Assembly (NCBI GenBank): GCA_039583875.1
Contig: CM077150.1
Span: 183,214,375-183,278,374, forward strand
Source of the DNA: Platanthera guangdongensis
Lineage: Eukaryota; Streptophyta; Magnoliopsida; Asparagales; Orchidaceae
Reading direction: 5' to 3'
DNA: 64,000 nt
Of the stretch, positions 1-10,443 are shown piece by piece. Each line of letters begins with the position of its first letter. The stretch's first letter is position 1. The notes beneath the pieces are model-generated. The model had not been told where the DNA came from, made no database searches, and saw nothing but the letters and a program-made list of their open reading frames with translations. The position numbers and the translations under genes were made by a program.

Positions 1-1
1 G

Positions 2-3000
2 TTGCAGGTGAGTCCAAGTTGTCATGCCCCTATATCGTACTTGGACAGAGGATGTTCCAGGCATATGAATGGAACAAGGGGACAGCTAAAGGACTACTCA
101 CCTATGCTGAATGAGCCTAAAGTAATCTTTGGTGGTTCTAAAACGGGAGTCATCAAAGGTTTGGGTAACATTTCTAATAACTCAGTTACTATCACTCAAG
201 TGGCCTATGTAAAGGGTTTGAAACATAATCTTATTAGCATAAGTCAGCTGAGTGATTTAGGATATGACATTTCATTTGTCAAGAATGAGTGTCATATCAA
301 AAGGTCAAGTGATCAAGAGGTCATATTGACTGGTTATAGAAAAAGAATTGTATATTGCCTAGACTTTGTGTGTGAGAATGGAAATTCTCCTATCTGTCTT
401 GTAGCTGATGAGAAAGTCTCTCATTGTGTCAAATGACACAAGAGGCTAGCCCATCTTAACTACAAGACCATTGGCCAACTCTTTAGTAAAGAGTTAGTGA
501 GGAATGGTCCTCAAGTTAAGTGTGTTAAGGATGGAATATGTTCAGCTTGTCAAAAAGGCAAGCAGACTAGATCCTCCTTTCATAGCCTTGAAGTTAAGGA
601 TTCAGTGAGGTGCTTGTACCTCTTGCATATGGATTTATTTGTTCTTATGCCAGTTCAGAGCCTAGGTAGGAAGGTCTACACTTTTGTGGTTGTAGATGAC
701 TATTCTAGATTCTCATGGGTATTCTTTCTGAGATAGAAATCTGAAACCCCAAAGGTCTTCTATAATTTTGTTAAACAAATTCAGAATGAATTAGATAGTT
801 CAGTCGTCAAAATCAGAAGATTCCATGGAACTGAATTCCAATCTAAAAGTATGAAAAGACTGTGTGAAGAATTTGGGATTCTTCAGGAATTCTCCTCACC
901 TAGAACACCTCAGCAAAATGGCATTGCTGAGAGAAAGAATAGGACATTGATTGAGGCTGGAAGAACTCTATTGAGTGATACTTCTCTCCCAGAATATTTC
1001 TGGGCTGAGGCAGTTAACACTGTATGTCATGTGCTCAATAGGGCTTCCATCACCAAAAGCCACAAAAAGACACCCTATGAGGTTGTGAAAGGCAGAAAAC
1101 CAAACTTATCCTATTTTAGGATCTTTAGTTGCAAGTGTTATGTACTTAACAATGGCAAATCTCACCTTTCTAAGTTTGCTGCCAAATCCCAAGATGAGAT
1201 ATTTGTTGGGTATAGCAATAATAGTAAGGCCTATTTGGTCTACAACTTGGCTACTCAAGTTGTAGGAGAGTCAGTTCATGTTATCTTTGATGAAACTGGA
1301 CTTATTAAGAGTGAGTTGCCAAGTAGTTCTTGTAGCTCCATAAGTATACAGCAGAAGATGGACCAGCTTACTATCAGAGAAGATCCAACTGCAAAGAAGG
1401 ATGTGGAAAATGGTAGTTGCTGTCCAGGGGGAGTACAAGACACTCAAGATGCTGAAGAAGAACATGAGGTGCAGCATGAAGAAGAGATTGGCGAAGATCA
1501 AACTGCTGATAGATTACCTCTAGCAGTTAGACAGTTGAAGGATCATCCTGCACACCAGATCATTGGTGATCTAAGACAAGGAGTACAAACAAGGAGCAAG
1601 AACTTGAACACAGTTCTTTGCTATAACTTCTTATCTCAAGTGGAACCCAAGAGATTTGAAGAAGCAATTGAGGACCCATACTGGATTGATGCCATGCAAG
1701 AGTAGTTAAATCAGTTCAGAAGATGCAAGGTCTAGGATTTGGTTCAAAAACCAAAGGGCCACAATGTCATAGGGACAAAGTGGATATACAGAAACAAGCT
1801 GTATGAGAGTGGGATCATAGTGAAGAACAAGGCAAGGTTATTTGCCAAAGGATACAGACAGGAGGAGGGCATAGACTTTGATCAGACTTTTGCTCAAGTG
1901 GGTAGGTTGGAAGCTATCAGACTATTCCTAGCCTATGCAGTATATCAAGGGTTCAAAGTGTTCCAGATGGATGTGAAGTCTGCATTCTTAAATGGAGACT
2001 TAAAAGAGGAGGTCTATGTAGAGCAACCCTCAGGTTTTGTTGATCCACTCAATCCTACTTATGTCTATAGACTCAGGAAAGTTTTGTGTGGGTTAAAACA
2101 AGCTCCAAGGGGTTGGTATGAAACCCTATCTACTTTCCTCATTGGGAATAAATTCTCAAGGGGGAAAATAGATAAGACTCTATTCCTTAGGGAATCCAAA
2201 GGAAAGATAATCCTAGTCCAAATATATGTTGATGACATAATATTTGGGTCTACTGAAAGTAACCTTTGTAGGAAGTTTGCAAAACTTATGCAAGGAAAAT
2301 TTGAAATGAGCAGTATGGGAGAACTTAAGTTTTTCTTGGGTCTCCAAGTAAGACAGACCGAAGATGGCTTGTCCATATCCTGGTCTAAGTTCACCCTGGA
2401 GTTAATTAAAAAGTATGGTATGGAGTCATCCACTACCGTGAGAAATCCAATGGGGACAAGTGTATCTCTTAGCAAAGATGATGCAGGGAAACCTGTAGAT
2501 GAAACTTTGTATAGAGAAATAGTTGGCTCCCTCCTATATCTGACTGCTAGTAGATCAGATATCATGTATGCTACATGTGTCTGTGCTAGGTACCAATCCT
2601 ACCCTAAAGAATCGCATTTTACCGCAGTCAAAAGGATTTTTAGATATTTTAAGGGCACGCCTAATCTAGGCCTTTGGTATCCTAGGGATAGAGATTTTCT
2701 ACTAATGGGTTATTCAGATGCAGACTTTGTAGGTTGCAAAGTCGATAGGGAAAGTACTACAGGCACTTGTCAATTTCTAGGAGGAAGATTGGTGTCTTGG
2801 AGCTGTAAGAAGCAGACCAGTGTGGTTATTTCCACAGCTGAGTCAGAGTATGTTGCTGCTGGAAGTTATTGTGCACAACAATTATGGATACAACATCAGT
2901 TAGAAGACTATGATATCCAAGTAAGTAGAACCCCATTATTATGTGATTCTACTAGTGTTATTTCTATTGCACATAATCAAGTTTCTCATAGTAGAACAAA

Positions 3001-3169
3001 GCATATAGAAATCAGGTAATATTTTCTTAAAGACCATGTAGAGAAAGAGGATATCTCTTTAGAATTTGTTAGTACTGATTTACAACTAGCTGACATGTTT
3101 ACTAAGCCTTTAGATGAAACTAAATTCAACAATTTCAAAATTGAAATAGGTATGTTGAACATAAATTAG
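2..3169 (+). pseudogene. pol: S1 pol: protease end, integrase, reverse transcriptase, RNase H (nonsense-decayed)
   Basis: One reading frame runs from base 2 to a stop at 3167-3169 with in-frame stops at 434, 734, 1703, 1733 and 3017 but no frameshift. Visible in order: protease motif reading LDRGCSRHMNG where copia elements have LDSGCS.HMTG, so the catalytic Asp-Ser-Gly is broken; GAG-pre-integrase with CSACQKGKQTRSSF; integrase core with VDDYSRFSWVFFLR and TPQQNGIAERKNRTLIEA; reverse transcriptase with [14 protein letters not shown] and the catalytic YVDDIIFGS; RNase H with [12 protein letters not shown] and a C-terminal ADMFTKPL. In a working element this polyprotein would process Gag-Pol, copy RNA to DNA and integrate it. 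Several stops fit TGG to TAG/TGA changes, typical of methylated-cytosine decay. It is not functional as it stands. Confidence 0.9.
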
Positions 3170-3196
3170 TTTACAAAATTTAGCTAAGTAAAATTG

Positions 3197-3540
3197 TGTC
3201 GACATCAGAAGTTGTCTGTGTCGACACATAATAGTTGGTGTCGACATTTCAGGAAAGTAGTGTCGACACATCTAGAGAATCGGTGTCGACACTTCAGAGA
3301 AGTGGTGTCGACACATCCAGATGTGGTGTCGACACTTAGAGTATAGACACAGATTCGTCGACCTCAGATCGTCGAACTCGACAAAGTCAAATAGAATTGA
3401 TGTCGAGTCATTAGAAGTCTGTGTCGACACTTTTCAACAGTGTCGACACATTAAGAGATTGTTGATGCGACTTTTGACCTTCATTACTTAGAAAGGTATA
3501 AATAGGTCAACACCATATTCTGTCGACACACTCTCTATAT
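3197..3540 (+). repeat. S1 GTGTCGACAC palindrome array between pol and ORF2
   Basis: About ten copies of the 10-bp perfect palindrome GTGTCGACAC and one-base variants are separated by 10-25 bp of variable sequence. The same motif fills the S1 LTR. The array ends beside a TATA-like sequence and leads into ORF2, so the block looks like LTR U3 sequence placed inside the element. It does not code: the pol stop precedes it and the ORF2 start follows it. Confidence 0.85.
3497..3504 (+). promoter_or_regulatory. candidate internal TATA box upstream of ORF2
   Basis: The sequence TATAAATA lies about 100 bp upstream of the ORF2 start at 3606, at the end of the palindrome array. Position and context fit a promoter for a separate ORF2 transcript, but no transcript evidence is available here. 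Confidence 0.45.
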
Positions 3541-3605
3541 TTTCGAGACCAAAACCCTGTGTTGACAACTTCTCTCTTCTCAATCCAAGCTTTCACTCAA
3601 CCCTA

Positions 3606-6262
3606 ATGGCGCCGAAGCTAGAAGACAATGTCAATGAAGGCTATGAGCTTTTACGCAATGCCTTTGATCATGCGGAATCTAAAATTAAAGCCGTAGTAAC
3701 CCTAATTGCTGAGAATGGGTTAGAATTTTTGGTATCTGAACCAACAAAGATTTGGAAGAAATAAATTCTGGATTTCTATGGCGCAGCTTCTATAGATTCA
3801 ACTGGACTCAAGATCAAGTCTACAGTTCAAGGAACTAAGGTTAAACTTACTTTGAAGAGCTTGAGAAAAACTCTTCAACTACCAAGAATTCAAGAAGAAG
3901 AAGTAGAAGTTGCCTCATCCAAGACAAGGGAAGCACTTCAATGGTGTGGATTGGATCCCAGCTTAAAGATTGGTTTAGCAATGAACAAAAAAGGAATGAA
4001 TCTACATGGAAAGTTTCTTTCAGAAATAGTTGGCAAAGTCATTCTCTGTAAGCCAGGGGGCATGATAGGATATCAGCCTATATGTTCAGCCTGATGACCA
4101 GGATCATCTACAGACTAAACACTGATTGGTCAGCAGTAATATTTGAAAAGATTAAGGAAAGTATTAAGAAACCAAATCTGGGAAGGATTATGAGTCTCTA
4201 CTTGGCTGGAATAATTACAGAAGTAATGACACATACTGCTGGTTCAAAGATTAACCATATGAGGAGAATGGACATAAGGATTATATCTAGATGGGATAGG
4301 GTCCTAACTAAGGATATGCCTGAGGAAGAAAGGCAAGAGATTCCTGAAAAATCTACAGAAAAAGATATTCCTGCACAAGACCCTACAGATAGTGCTCAAG
4401 TGCAGGGGGAGCCTCATGTTGAGGGAGATCCAATACACTTGGAAAGTGATATTGCTACACAAACTATCCTTGAGGTAATACATGAGGTTAATCAATCAAT
4501 TCTTAATGATAGGGATGAAATTCTAACTGAATCTTTGATTGATGTTGACCAGCCAACTCAACTACACAGTCAAGCTCAAGATGTTATCATGGAGGATACA
4601 TCTGCTACTGATCATGCTCCAGAGATAAGAGTATCTCCAGTCCCTACTCAACAAGAGTTCACTCTTGAAGAGTTGTTCCCTGATTTAGGGCAAACTAAAT
4701 TTGAGTGGGAGAAAGCAGATTTTGAGGGGGAGCAAGTTAACCTTGAGAAAGAGCAAGTTAGTACTATGGGGGAGGAGCAAAGGACTCAGGGGGAGCTACC
4801 TAGGACTGCACAGGAATTGCCTCCTAGTCCTAAAGAGAGAGTTGATATTGCCAGTACCTCAACTTCAGAAGAGGAAGCAGAAATTCAAGCTAAGAAAAGG
4901 AAGCTAATGGTATTCAAAAGAAGAAGCCAGAGTTATAAGAGGGCATTACAAACTACTCCACAATCTGCCCCAGCAACAGATTATAGTTCCTTATTAGTCT
5001 CACTGCAAGTAAAGTTGGATGAACAAAGGATTGCAATGGAGAAATATATGGATGAAACTCGGAAAGATCTACAACTCTCCTTGGCTACATATATTAAATC
5101 AATAAGATTTGAAGTTAATCAACATAAGAAGGAAATGACTGATTGTTTTCACAAAGGAGGTAATGCTGTGGTTTTCCTAGCCACACATCAAGAAAAGGCC
5201 AAGACTCAAGTTGATGATATAGCTGTCAAGTAAGGCTATGTCCTAGAGAATCAACTTAGAATGAATGATAATCTGACAGAATCTCATAATGTGATGTTAC
5301 AGAACTGAAGAATGTTGCAACTGCCCAGACTGAAGCAAGGACTAATGCTAAGGCAGAGTTTGATAAGCAATTACAGGAAGGCCTAGCTGCTGTCAAAACA
5401 GCTATTGAGCAATCTCAAAAGACCATTTCTGGACAGCTACTGAAGTTAAAGGCATTCTATAAAGATGGTGTTAATTTTCTTGATGACCAAATCAGATTTC
5501 AAAAAGATGACCTCAAGGATCATGTTGCTAGAGAAGTTATAAAGGGGGAGAGAGTGTTAGTCAAAGCTGGCTCTGATCATGCTAAATGGATCTCTAATAG
5601 CATCAGAGCCACCCTTGGATATCCACCCCTCTGTGATGATGATAATGTGGCTGAGTCAGGTATACACCCTACTTATTTTGGAGGTGATCAAGCTGAAGTT
5701 GCTAAAGTTATTTATCCTCCAGCTAATTTTGAAATGATTCACCAAGAAGTATAATCAATGTACAGCCCTCCAGAGGGTAATAAAAATGTTATCCTTGAGA
5801 AAGTAGATATGGCAGTGCCAGAGGCAGTTTTGAACAAAGAGCAAGAAGCTCTATTGTCTAAGAAAAGATTCAGAGAACAGGCAGAGTTGAAGCTTGATTT
5901 TGAGCAGTAGAGTCCAACATCCAGGAACATTATACTGACTGCTTGGAAAGCTGTAAAGGATCAGACCCATGATAGGGTCAAATGGTACACAGAACAAGAA
6001 TGACAAAGCATGAAGCTAGACAAGAAGCCATAGTTCAATATTGAAGAAAGGATAAAGATGGGAAGCTACCTCCTAATGCTCAGGACCCTAGCAAATATTT
6101 ACCTAAGCCTTTTCATTACTTTGAAAGGCAAAGAATAAGGGCTGAAGAGTAAAAGAAGAAAGATCTAAAGGGAAAGAAGCCAACTGATGATACTGATGCT
6201 CCAGTTTAAGCCAAGATCCAATCAGGTAAAGGAATTGTCATCAAGGAGCCAGAGCAGGCTTA
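3606..6262 (+). pseudogene. S1 ORF2: accessory protein downstream of pol, decayed
   Basis: The ATG at 3606 opens a frame broken by a stop at about 3762, which continues in the same frame to 4094. A frameshift near 4085 moves to the frame open over 4082-5233, then another to 5296-5754, with further stops to about 6262. The N-terminal part (FYGAASIDS..., then FLSEIVGK...) parallels S2 ORF2 and resembles the domain annotated in plants as 'putative plant transposon protein' (Pfam Transposase_32); that match is from memory. The middle is acidic and Glu/Gln-rich, then Lys/Arg-rich, then long helical, probably coiled-coil, and the C-terminus is Lys-rich. I see no signal peptide or membrane segment, so I do not call it an envelope protein. 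Its function is unknown. Confidence 0.65.
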
Positions 6263-6514
6263 GATTAGATTCACTAGATTTTATGATATTGTAAACTTTA
6301 GTGTTTAAAATCTATGTAAACTATTATTAAAGAAACTTTTGAAAGTTGAAACAGAACATGATTAATGCTCATTTTGGTTGCATTATTATTCTGTGATGAT
6401 TTGTTATATATGTTTTGTTTAGGAGTTACCCTGTCATATAATGTTGTTATACATCATAATGTGTATTTGTTGTGAAAGGTGTATATCATTGACTAAGGGT
6501 TATGAATTCTCCAA

Positions 6515-6526
6515 ATAGGGGGAGAT
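6515..6526 (+). other. S1 polypurine tract
   Basis: The purine run ATAGGGGGAGAT abuts the TGTTGG start of the 3' LTR, the position of a plus-strand primer. S2 has the same tract at its own 3' LTR edge. Confidence 0.85.
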
Positions 6527-8262
6527 TGTTGGGTACATTGGAAAATGTGTACCAGATTTGAAGAAGCCTCCCCTTGCTCAATGATATGCATCAAGGTGTA
6601 TTTGATGTTGTTTTGAGTTTATATGTGCAGGTTAAGAAAATGCAAGAATGCGGGAAAACTTTCTAAGTCCAAATGTTGACACCAGGAGAAGTTGTGTCGA
6701 CACTTATGAAGGTTTGTGTCGACACTAGAGAAAAGCTGTGTCTACACTTGGAGTTAATTGTGTCGACACTTGGAAAGGCTGTGTCGACACCTAAAGAAAC
6801 TAAGTCGACATACAGAGGTAGTGTCAACACAAAGAGAAGTTTAGTCGACATCAGCTGTGTCGACACACAGTGGCTGTGTCGACACACAGAGAAGCTTAGT
6901 CGACATCAACTGTGTCGACACCAAGAGGCAGTGTCGACACACAGAAGTCTTTTTCGACATCAACTGTGTCGACACCAAGAGGCAGTGTCGACACACAGAA
7001 GTCTTTGTCGACATCAACTGTGTCGACACACAGGACTTGTGTCGACACAGTGCAGAGTTTCAACTATGTTAAAGAGAAGAAGTGATTGTGTCGACACACA
7101 GAATCAGTGTCGACACATTCTACAGATGATGTGTCGAGAAGCCGTATCAACAACAAAGGAGATGTGTAGACACCACCAAGGCTTGTGTCGACACTTAGTC
7201 CAATTGTGTCGACACTTAGTCTATTTGTGTCGACACATGATGAAGTTCAGTCTCGAAAATTTGCTGACAGACAGAATTTCAAGAAGTGGTTGGATGACTT
7301 GACAGCTGTCGTTACCAACCGGTCTACTGCAACTGTCAGAGATGTCAGAAGTTTGTTAGAAACTGGATCAGCCGGTTACCATGGGGAAAGTTTATATAAA
7401 GGCATTCTCCTTCAACAGATGATGATTGATGATAGAAGTAAAAACACTGATACAGAATAAAAAGAAGAAGTTGGAAAGAGAGAGCTCCATCTACTGAAGT
7501 GCAGTTGCTGAACCAGGATGCTAAGAAGGATTCAGATTGTGATGTGAATATCAAGAAAGAAGCTGATTGAAGATCAACTTCACAGGAGATTCAACCCTAC
7601 TGAGTTCAGATTCAAGAAGCTTTGAAGAAAGCTATGAGTGGTTGTTCTCTGCCATCAGATTCTTCCAAGAACAGATCAAGAAGCAATCCATCCATTCTCT
7701 CTACCTAGGTGGTGGTTAAATACTTTGTTAAATCTATTTTCTGTAGGATCTTTATAGAACTGAGTTGTAAGCCTGTGTTTATAAAGGCTTAGTGTAGGAG
7801 AGTATTTTATCTGAGTGGTAGGCCTTGTTGAAGGCTGAGGTAGGGATGTGAGCCTGAGTTGTAGGAGATTGTGATCTCTGAGTGTAGGCCTTGTTCAATG
7901 CTGAGGTAGGGCAGTTTGCCTGAGCTTTAGGAGTGTGGACTCACTCTGAGTTGTAGGAGCCTTGTTGGGTTCAGTGCTATAAGATCTGAGGATCTGAGGT
8001 GAAGAGAAGAAGTTAGGCCGAATCTAGCACACTGCTAGATAGGCGAAGGGGGAAAGTGGATGCACCCAGACCTTGGGGAACCACTATAAAATCTGTGTGC
8101 AATATGTGATTGTGTGATTCTGTGAATTCTGTGCTGTATTAGCTGTAGAATTTTCTGTGTTTGAGTAATTTACTGAATAGATATTCTGGCTTAGAAGAAA
8201 AAGGAATTACACCTATTCACCCCCCCCCCCACCCTCTAGGTGGTTAGGCACTCATTCTTTCA
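6527..8262 (+). repeat. S1 3' LTR (1736 bp)
   Basis: It starts TGTTGGGTAC and ends CTTTCA. The first half (about 6690-7240) holds roughly twenty GTGTCGACAC palindromes. A TATATAAA at about 7391 is a likely promoter core. The poly-C tract before the end (about 8220-8235, followed by CCTCTAG) matches the same place in the S2 LTRs. Long ORFs through the palindromes encode only repeated VDT/CRH-type peptides and are not genes. Confidence 0.88.
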
Positions 8263-8438
8263 ATGGACTTCACACAACATGCCTATTTCTTATTCCTTTT
8301 TCGGATCTATATGCCAAATGATTGGGGATTCCATGAATCAACCTAAGAGACTCCCATAATAAGCCACCCTTTGGTGGGGGAATCCTATGCACAAGCCAAA
8401 AAGAAAGCCTTCACATGGCTAGGAAGAAAAGTCGTTAC

Positions 8439-8462
8439 CCTCGAAGATTGCTTCAGTGCCAT
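8439..8462 (-). other. F LTR mini-exon with splice donor
   Basis: On the minus strand an ATG opens eight codons, MALKQSSR, directly followed by GTAACG. Length, final AGG codon and donor match the mini-exons of A, C, D and E although the neighbouring sequence has diverged. It is inferred to be the first coding exon of the element's gag. Confidence 0.6.
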
Positions 8463-8744
8463 GAGCTCCTAGCTGGCTGGAAAGAACCACAACAGCTTTT
8501 CGTTCACAACGCTAGCCTCGGATCTCTTATCGGAACACCGTAGCACCACCGATGGCCCGCTCCTCTTTCTCCTTCTCCTTCTTTCTCTCTTTCTCTCTCT
8601 AGGAGTTTAGAAAGATGAAGGCCAAAAGGACAATGAGAACTTCCTTCTCTTCCATGGTGTTAAGGAAGTAGGGAGGCACCTCAGCCCTTAGATCACAGCT
8701 GAAGAAATGGATGGCCATGATTTTGCCACAAAAGACTATTTTTG

Positions 8745-9290
8745 CCTAACACGGCCGGTGACACGCCCGTGTTACGGGCCGTGTACCCCAAGCAGTGCTC
8801 AACCGACTTATCTAGTCCAGTACACACCCATGTGACATGCTTGTGTCACGGGCCATGTCACTTGACATGCCTTCAGACACGCCCGTGTCTGGGGCCGTGT
8901 ACATCAGGCTGCACAAAATCGAGATTAACCCGACGGGGACACGGCTAGTGACATGCCCGTATCAAAAGCTGTGTACCCTAAGACACAGCCGTGTCCTGCC
9001 CGTGTTCACAAGGCCTCAAGGCCTTGGGCACATCCCGAAAAGGACACGCCTGTGACACGTTGTGTCAAAGGCCGTGTGCCCATACACGGCACTAGACATG
9101 CCCAGCTCAACTTCATCGAGCTAAAATTCGTCAATCCGCGAGGATACGCCCTGTGACAAGCCCATGTCACAGGCCGTGTACTCTGCTCTTGATAATCGTT
9201 GACCGAATTTTGTCGACCCCTCGTCGACTGCTCACCCAAGAAGGACACGCCCTGGGACACGCCTGTGTCCCAGGCCGTGTCACAAAATTT
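8745..9290. repeat. CGTGTC/GACACG hairpin array in F
   Basis: Repeated short inverted repeats of the type GACACGCCCGTGTC are mixed with GGCCGTGT blocks. This is the reverse-complement view of the arrays in the other gypsy LTRs. Confidence 0.8.
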
Positions 9291-9474
9291 TGCCAAATTC
9301 TGGGATTTGGGAACTTTTGCCCACTCTAGAATTTAGGGTGTTACAGCAGGTGACGGTGGAACTATTTTAGCAGTTATTTATAATGTATTTACAGCTAATG
9401 AAGGATGGTACAAGCTTGCCGTAAGATAGAAAGTAAAAAAGAGCAGTAAGTATATAAAAAGAAACAAGTAACCT

Positions 9475-9903
9475 TATTGTAGGAAGGAGACCGGGCAGAC
9501 TGTTGCTGTTCGGATACCGGGCGGTCTGGCGGTTTCTCCTAGTCAGTCTGTATGGTAGGCTGTTGCAGTTTGGTGTCCCAGCGGTCAGGCGGCTTGTCTC
9601 AGACAACTTGGAGAGCGGCGGTCTAGCGGTCTCCTGTGATGACTTGCTCTCTGGGATGCTTGTTCTCTCATCCTGGTTGTGGTCGGGCGGTTAGCCGGTT
9701 TGTCTAACCGCACGGCTTGTCCGGTTTGTCTTTTTGTAAAGCCGCATATACTTGTAAATTTTTAGTCCCACATTGCTTTTTTGTAATCTCTCTCATCTCC
9801 TCCATTCTATAAAAGGGAGGCTATACCATTGTAATTGATACCTTTTTGGGATAATAAAGTTTCTGTTAAACCACTTCCGGTTTGTTTCTGTTTGTTTCTA
9901 ACA
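9475..9903 (+). repeat. G 5' LTR (429 bp)
   Basis: It aligns along its whole length with the 3' LTR at 13664. The expected TG start has become TA; the end is CTAACA. A TATAAAAG at about 9808 and AATAAAG at about 9852 are likely TATA and polyadenylation signals. Confidence 0.9.
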
Positions 9904-9917
9904 TGGTATCAGAGGAA
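9904..9917 (+). other. G primer-binding site
   Basis: TGGTATCAGAGGAA lies immediately next to the LTR end and matches the 3' end of initiator-Met tRNA in its first ten bases. Confidence 0.85.
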
Positions 9918-10443
9918 ACGATCTTTTCCTCCATATTGTGTGCGCTCTCTGATTCTCGCGGCTTGATTCTTCTTTCTATGACCTGTCTTCGCGGATTGAT
10001 TCATCCTCTGACCGTTGCCATGTTCGCGCGGCTTGTTTCTGCTTTCCGCGACCTGTCTTCGCGACTTTCCTTCTCTTCTGACCGTTGCCTTGTTCGCGCG
10101 GCTTGTTTCTCCTTGCTTCTCTTCTCTAGCTACTCTTCTTTGTTTTCGCGACCTGTCCTTAAGTCGCAGCGACCTGCTCTCACCACTCTCCTCCTCTTAG
10201 TCGCTGTGACCTGTTTTGTAGTCGTCGTTACCTTGTTGCCCCTCTCCTAACTGCCTTCGCTCCTCGCCTCGACCTGTTTCCTTCTAGCTGCTCCTGCTTA
10301 CTAGTTGTTACGGCCTCTCTTTTGCGGTCTGACCTGTTTTCTCCTGCCTGCATCCTTCCTAGCCGCGCGGCCTGCTTCCCTTTGCCTGACTTGCGACTTG
10401 TTGTTGTCGCCGCTTCTTCCTGTTCTCTCATCGTCTCTCTTCA
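9915..10443 (+). other. G leader made of degenerate repeats, no gag
   Basis: About 530 bp of pyrimidine-rich sequence contain diverged repeats of a unit with GCGCGGCTTGTTTCT and CGACCTGTCTTCGCG. No gag-like protein is encoded in any frame; ORFs here are low-complexity Ser/Leu-rich peptides. Confidence 0.6.

Larger units (their letters stand above)
1..8262 (+). mobile_element. S1: Sirevirus-type Ty1/copia retrotransposon, 5' part outside the window
   Basis: The order is decayed pol (2-3169), palindrome array (about 3197-3540), a large downstream ORF2 (3606-6262), polypurine tract (6515-6526) and 3' LTR (6527-8262). Gag and the 5' LTR lie off the left edge. The pol sequence, the extra ORF after pol, the LTR starting TGTTGG and the C-rich tract near the LTR end all match S2, which is complete, so the assignment to the Sirevirus lineage rests on comparison within the window plus known lineage features. 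The element is inserted in gypsy LTR fragment F; the right copy of the target duplication would be 8263-8267 (atgga), its left partner being outside. Confidence 0.88.
8263..9345 (-). mobile_element. F: terminal part of a gypsy LTR, minus orientation
   Basis: The fragment ends in GGGTGTTACA at 9345, the reverse complement of the TGTAAC start seen in the gypsy LTRs here. It carries a CGTGTC hairpin array (about 8745-9290) at the same relative place as in A, C, D and E, and a conserved mini-exon at 8439-8462. The left part resembles the C' LTR around 61190-61500. It is cut on the left by S1. A likely target duplication starts right after it (gcagg at 9346), in B LTR sequence. Confidence 0.75.

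Noticed and set aside
6673..7302. 209-codon ORF with repeated VDT/CRH peptides (also 21655-22056 and 41664-42128)
   Set aside because: It is only the translation of GTGTCGACAC arrays in LTRs; every frame gives similar repeats and no start or domain supports it.
8745..9290. Regular short repeats that look like a CRISPR array
   Set aside because: Units vary in sequence and spacing, lie in a plant retrotransposon LTR and have no cas genes; they are LTR hairpin repeats.
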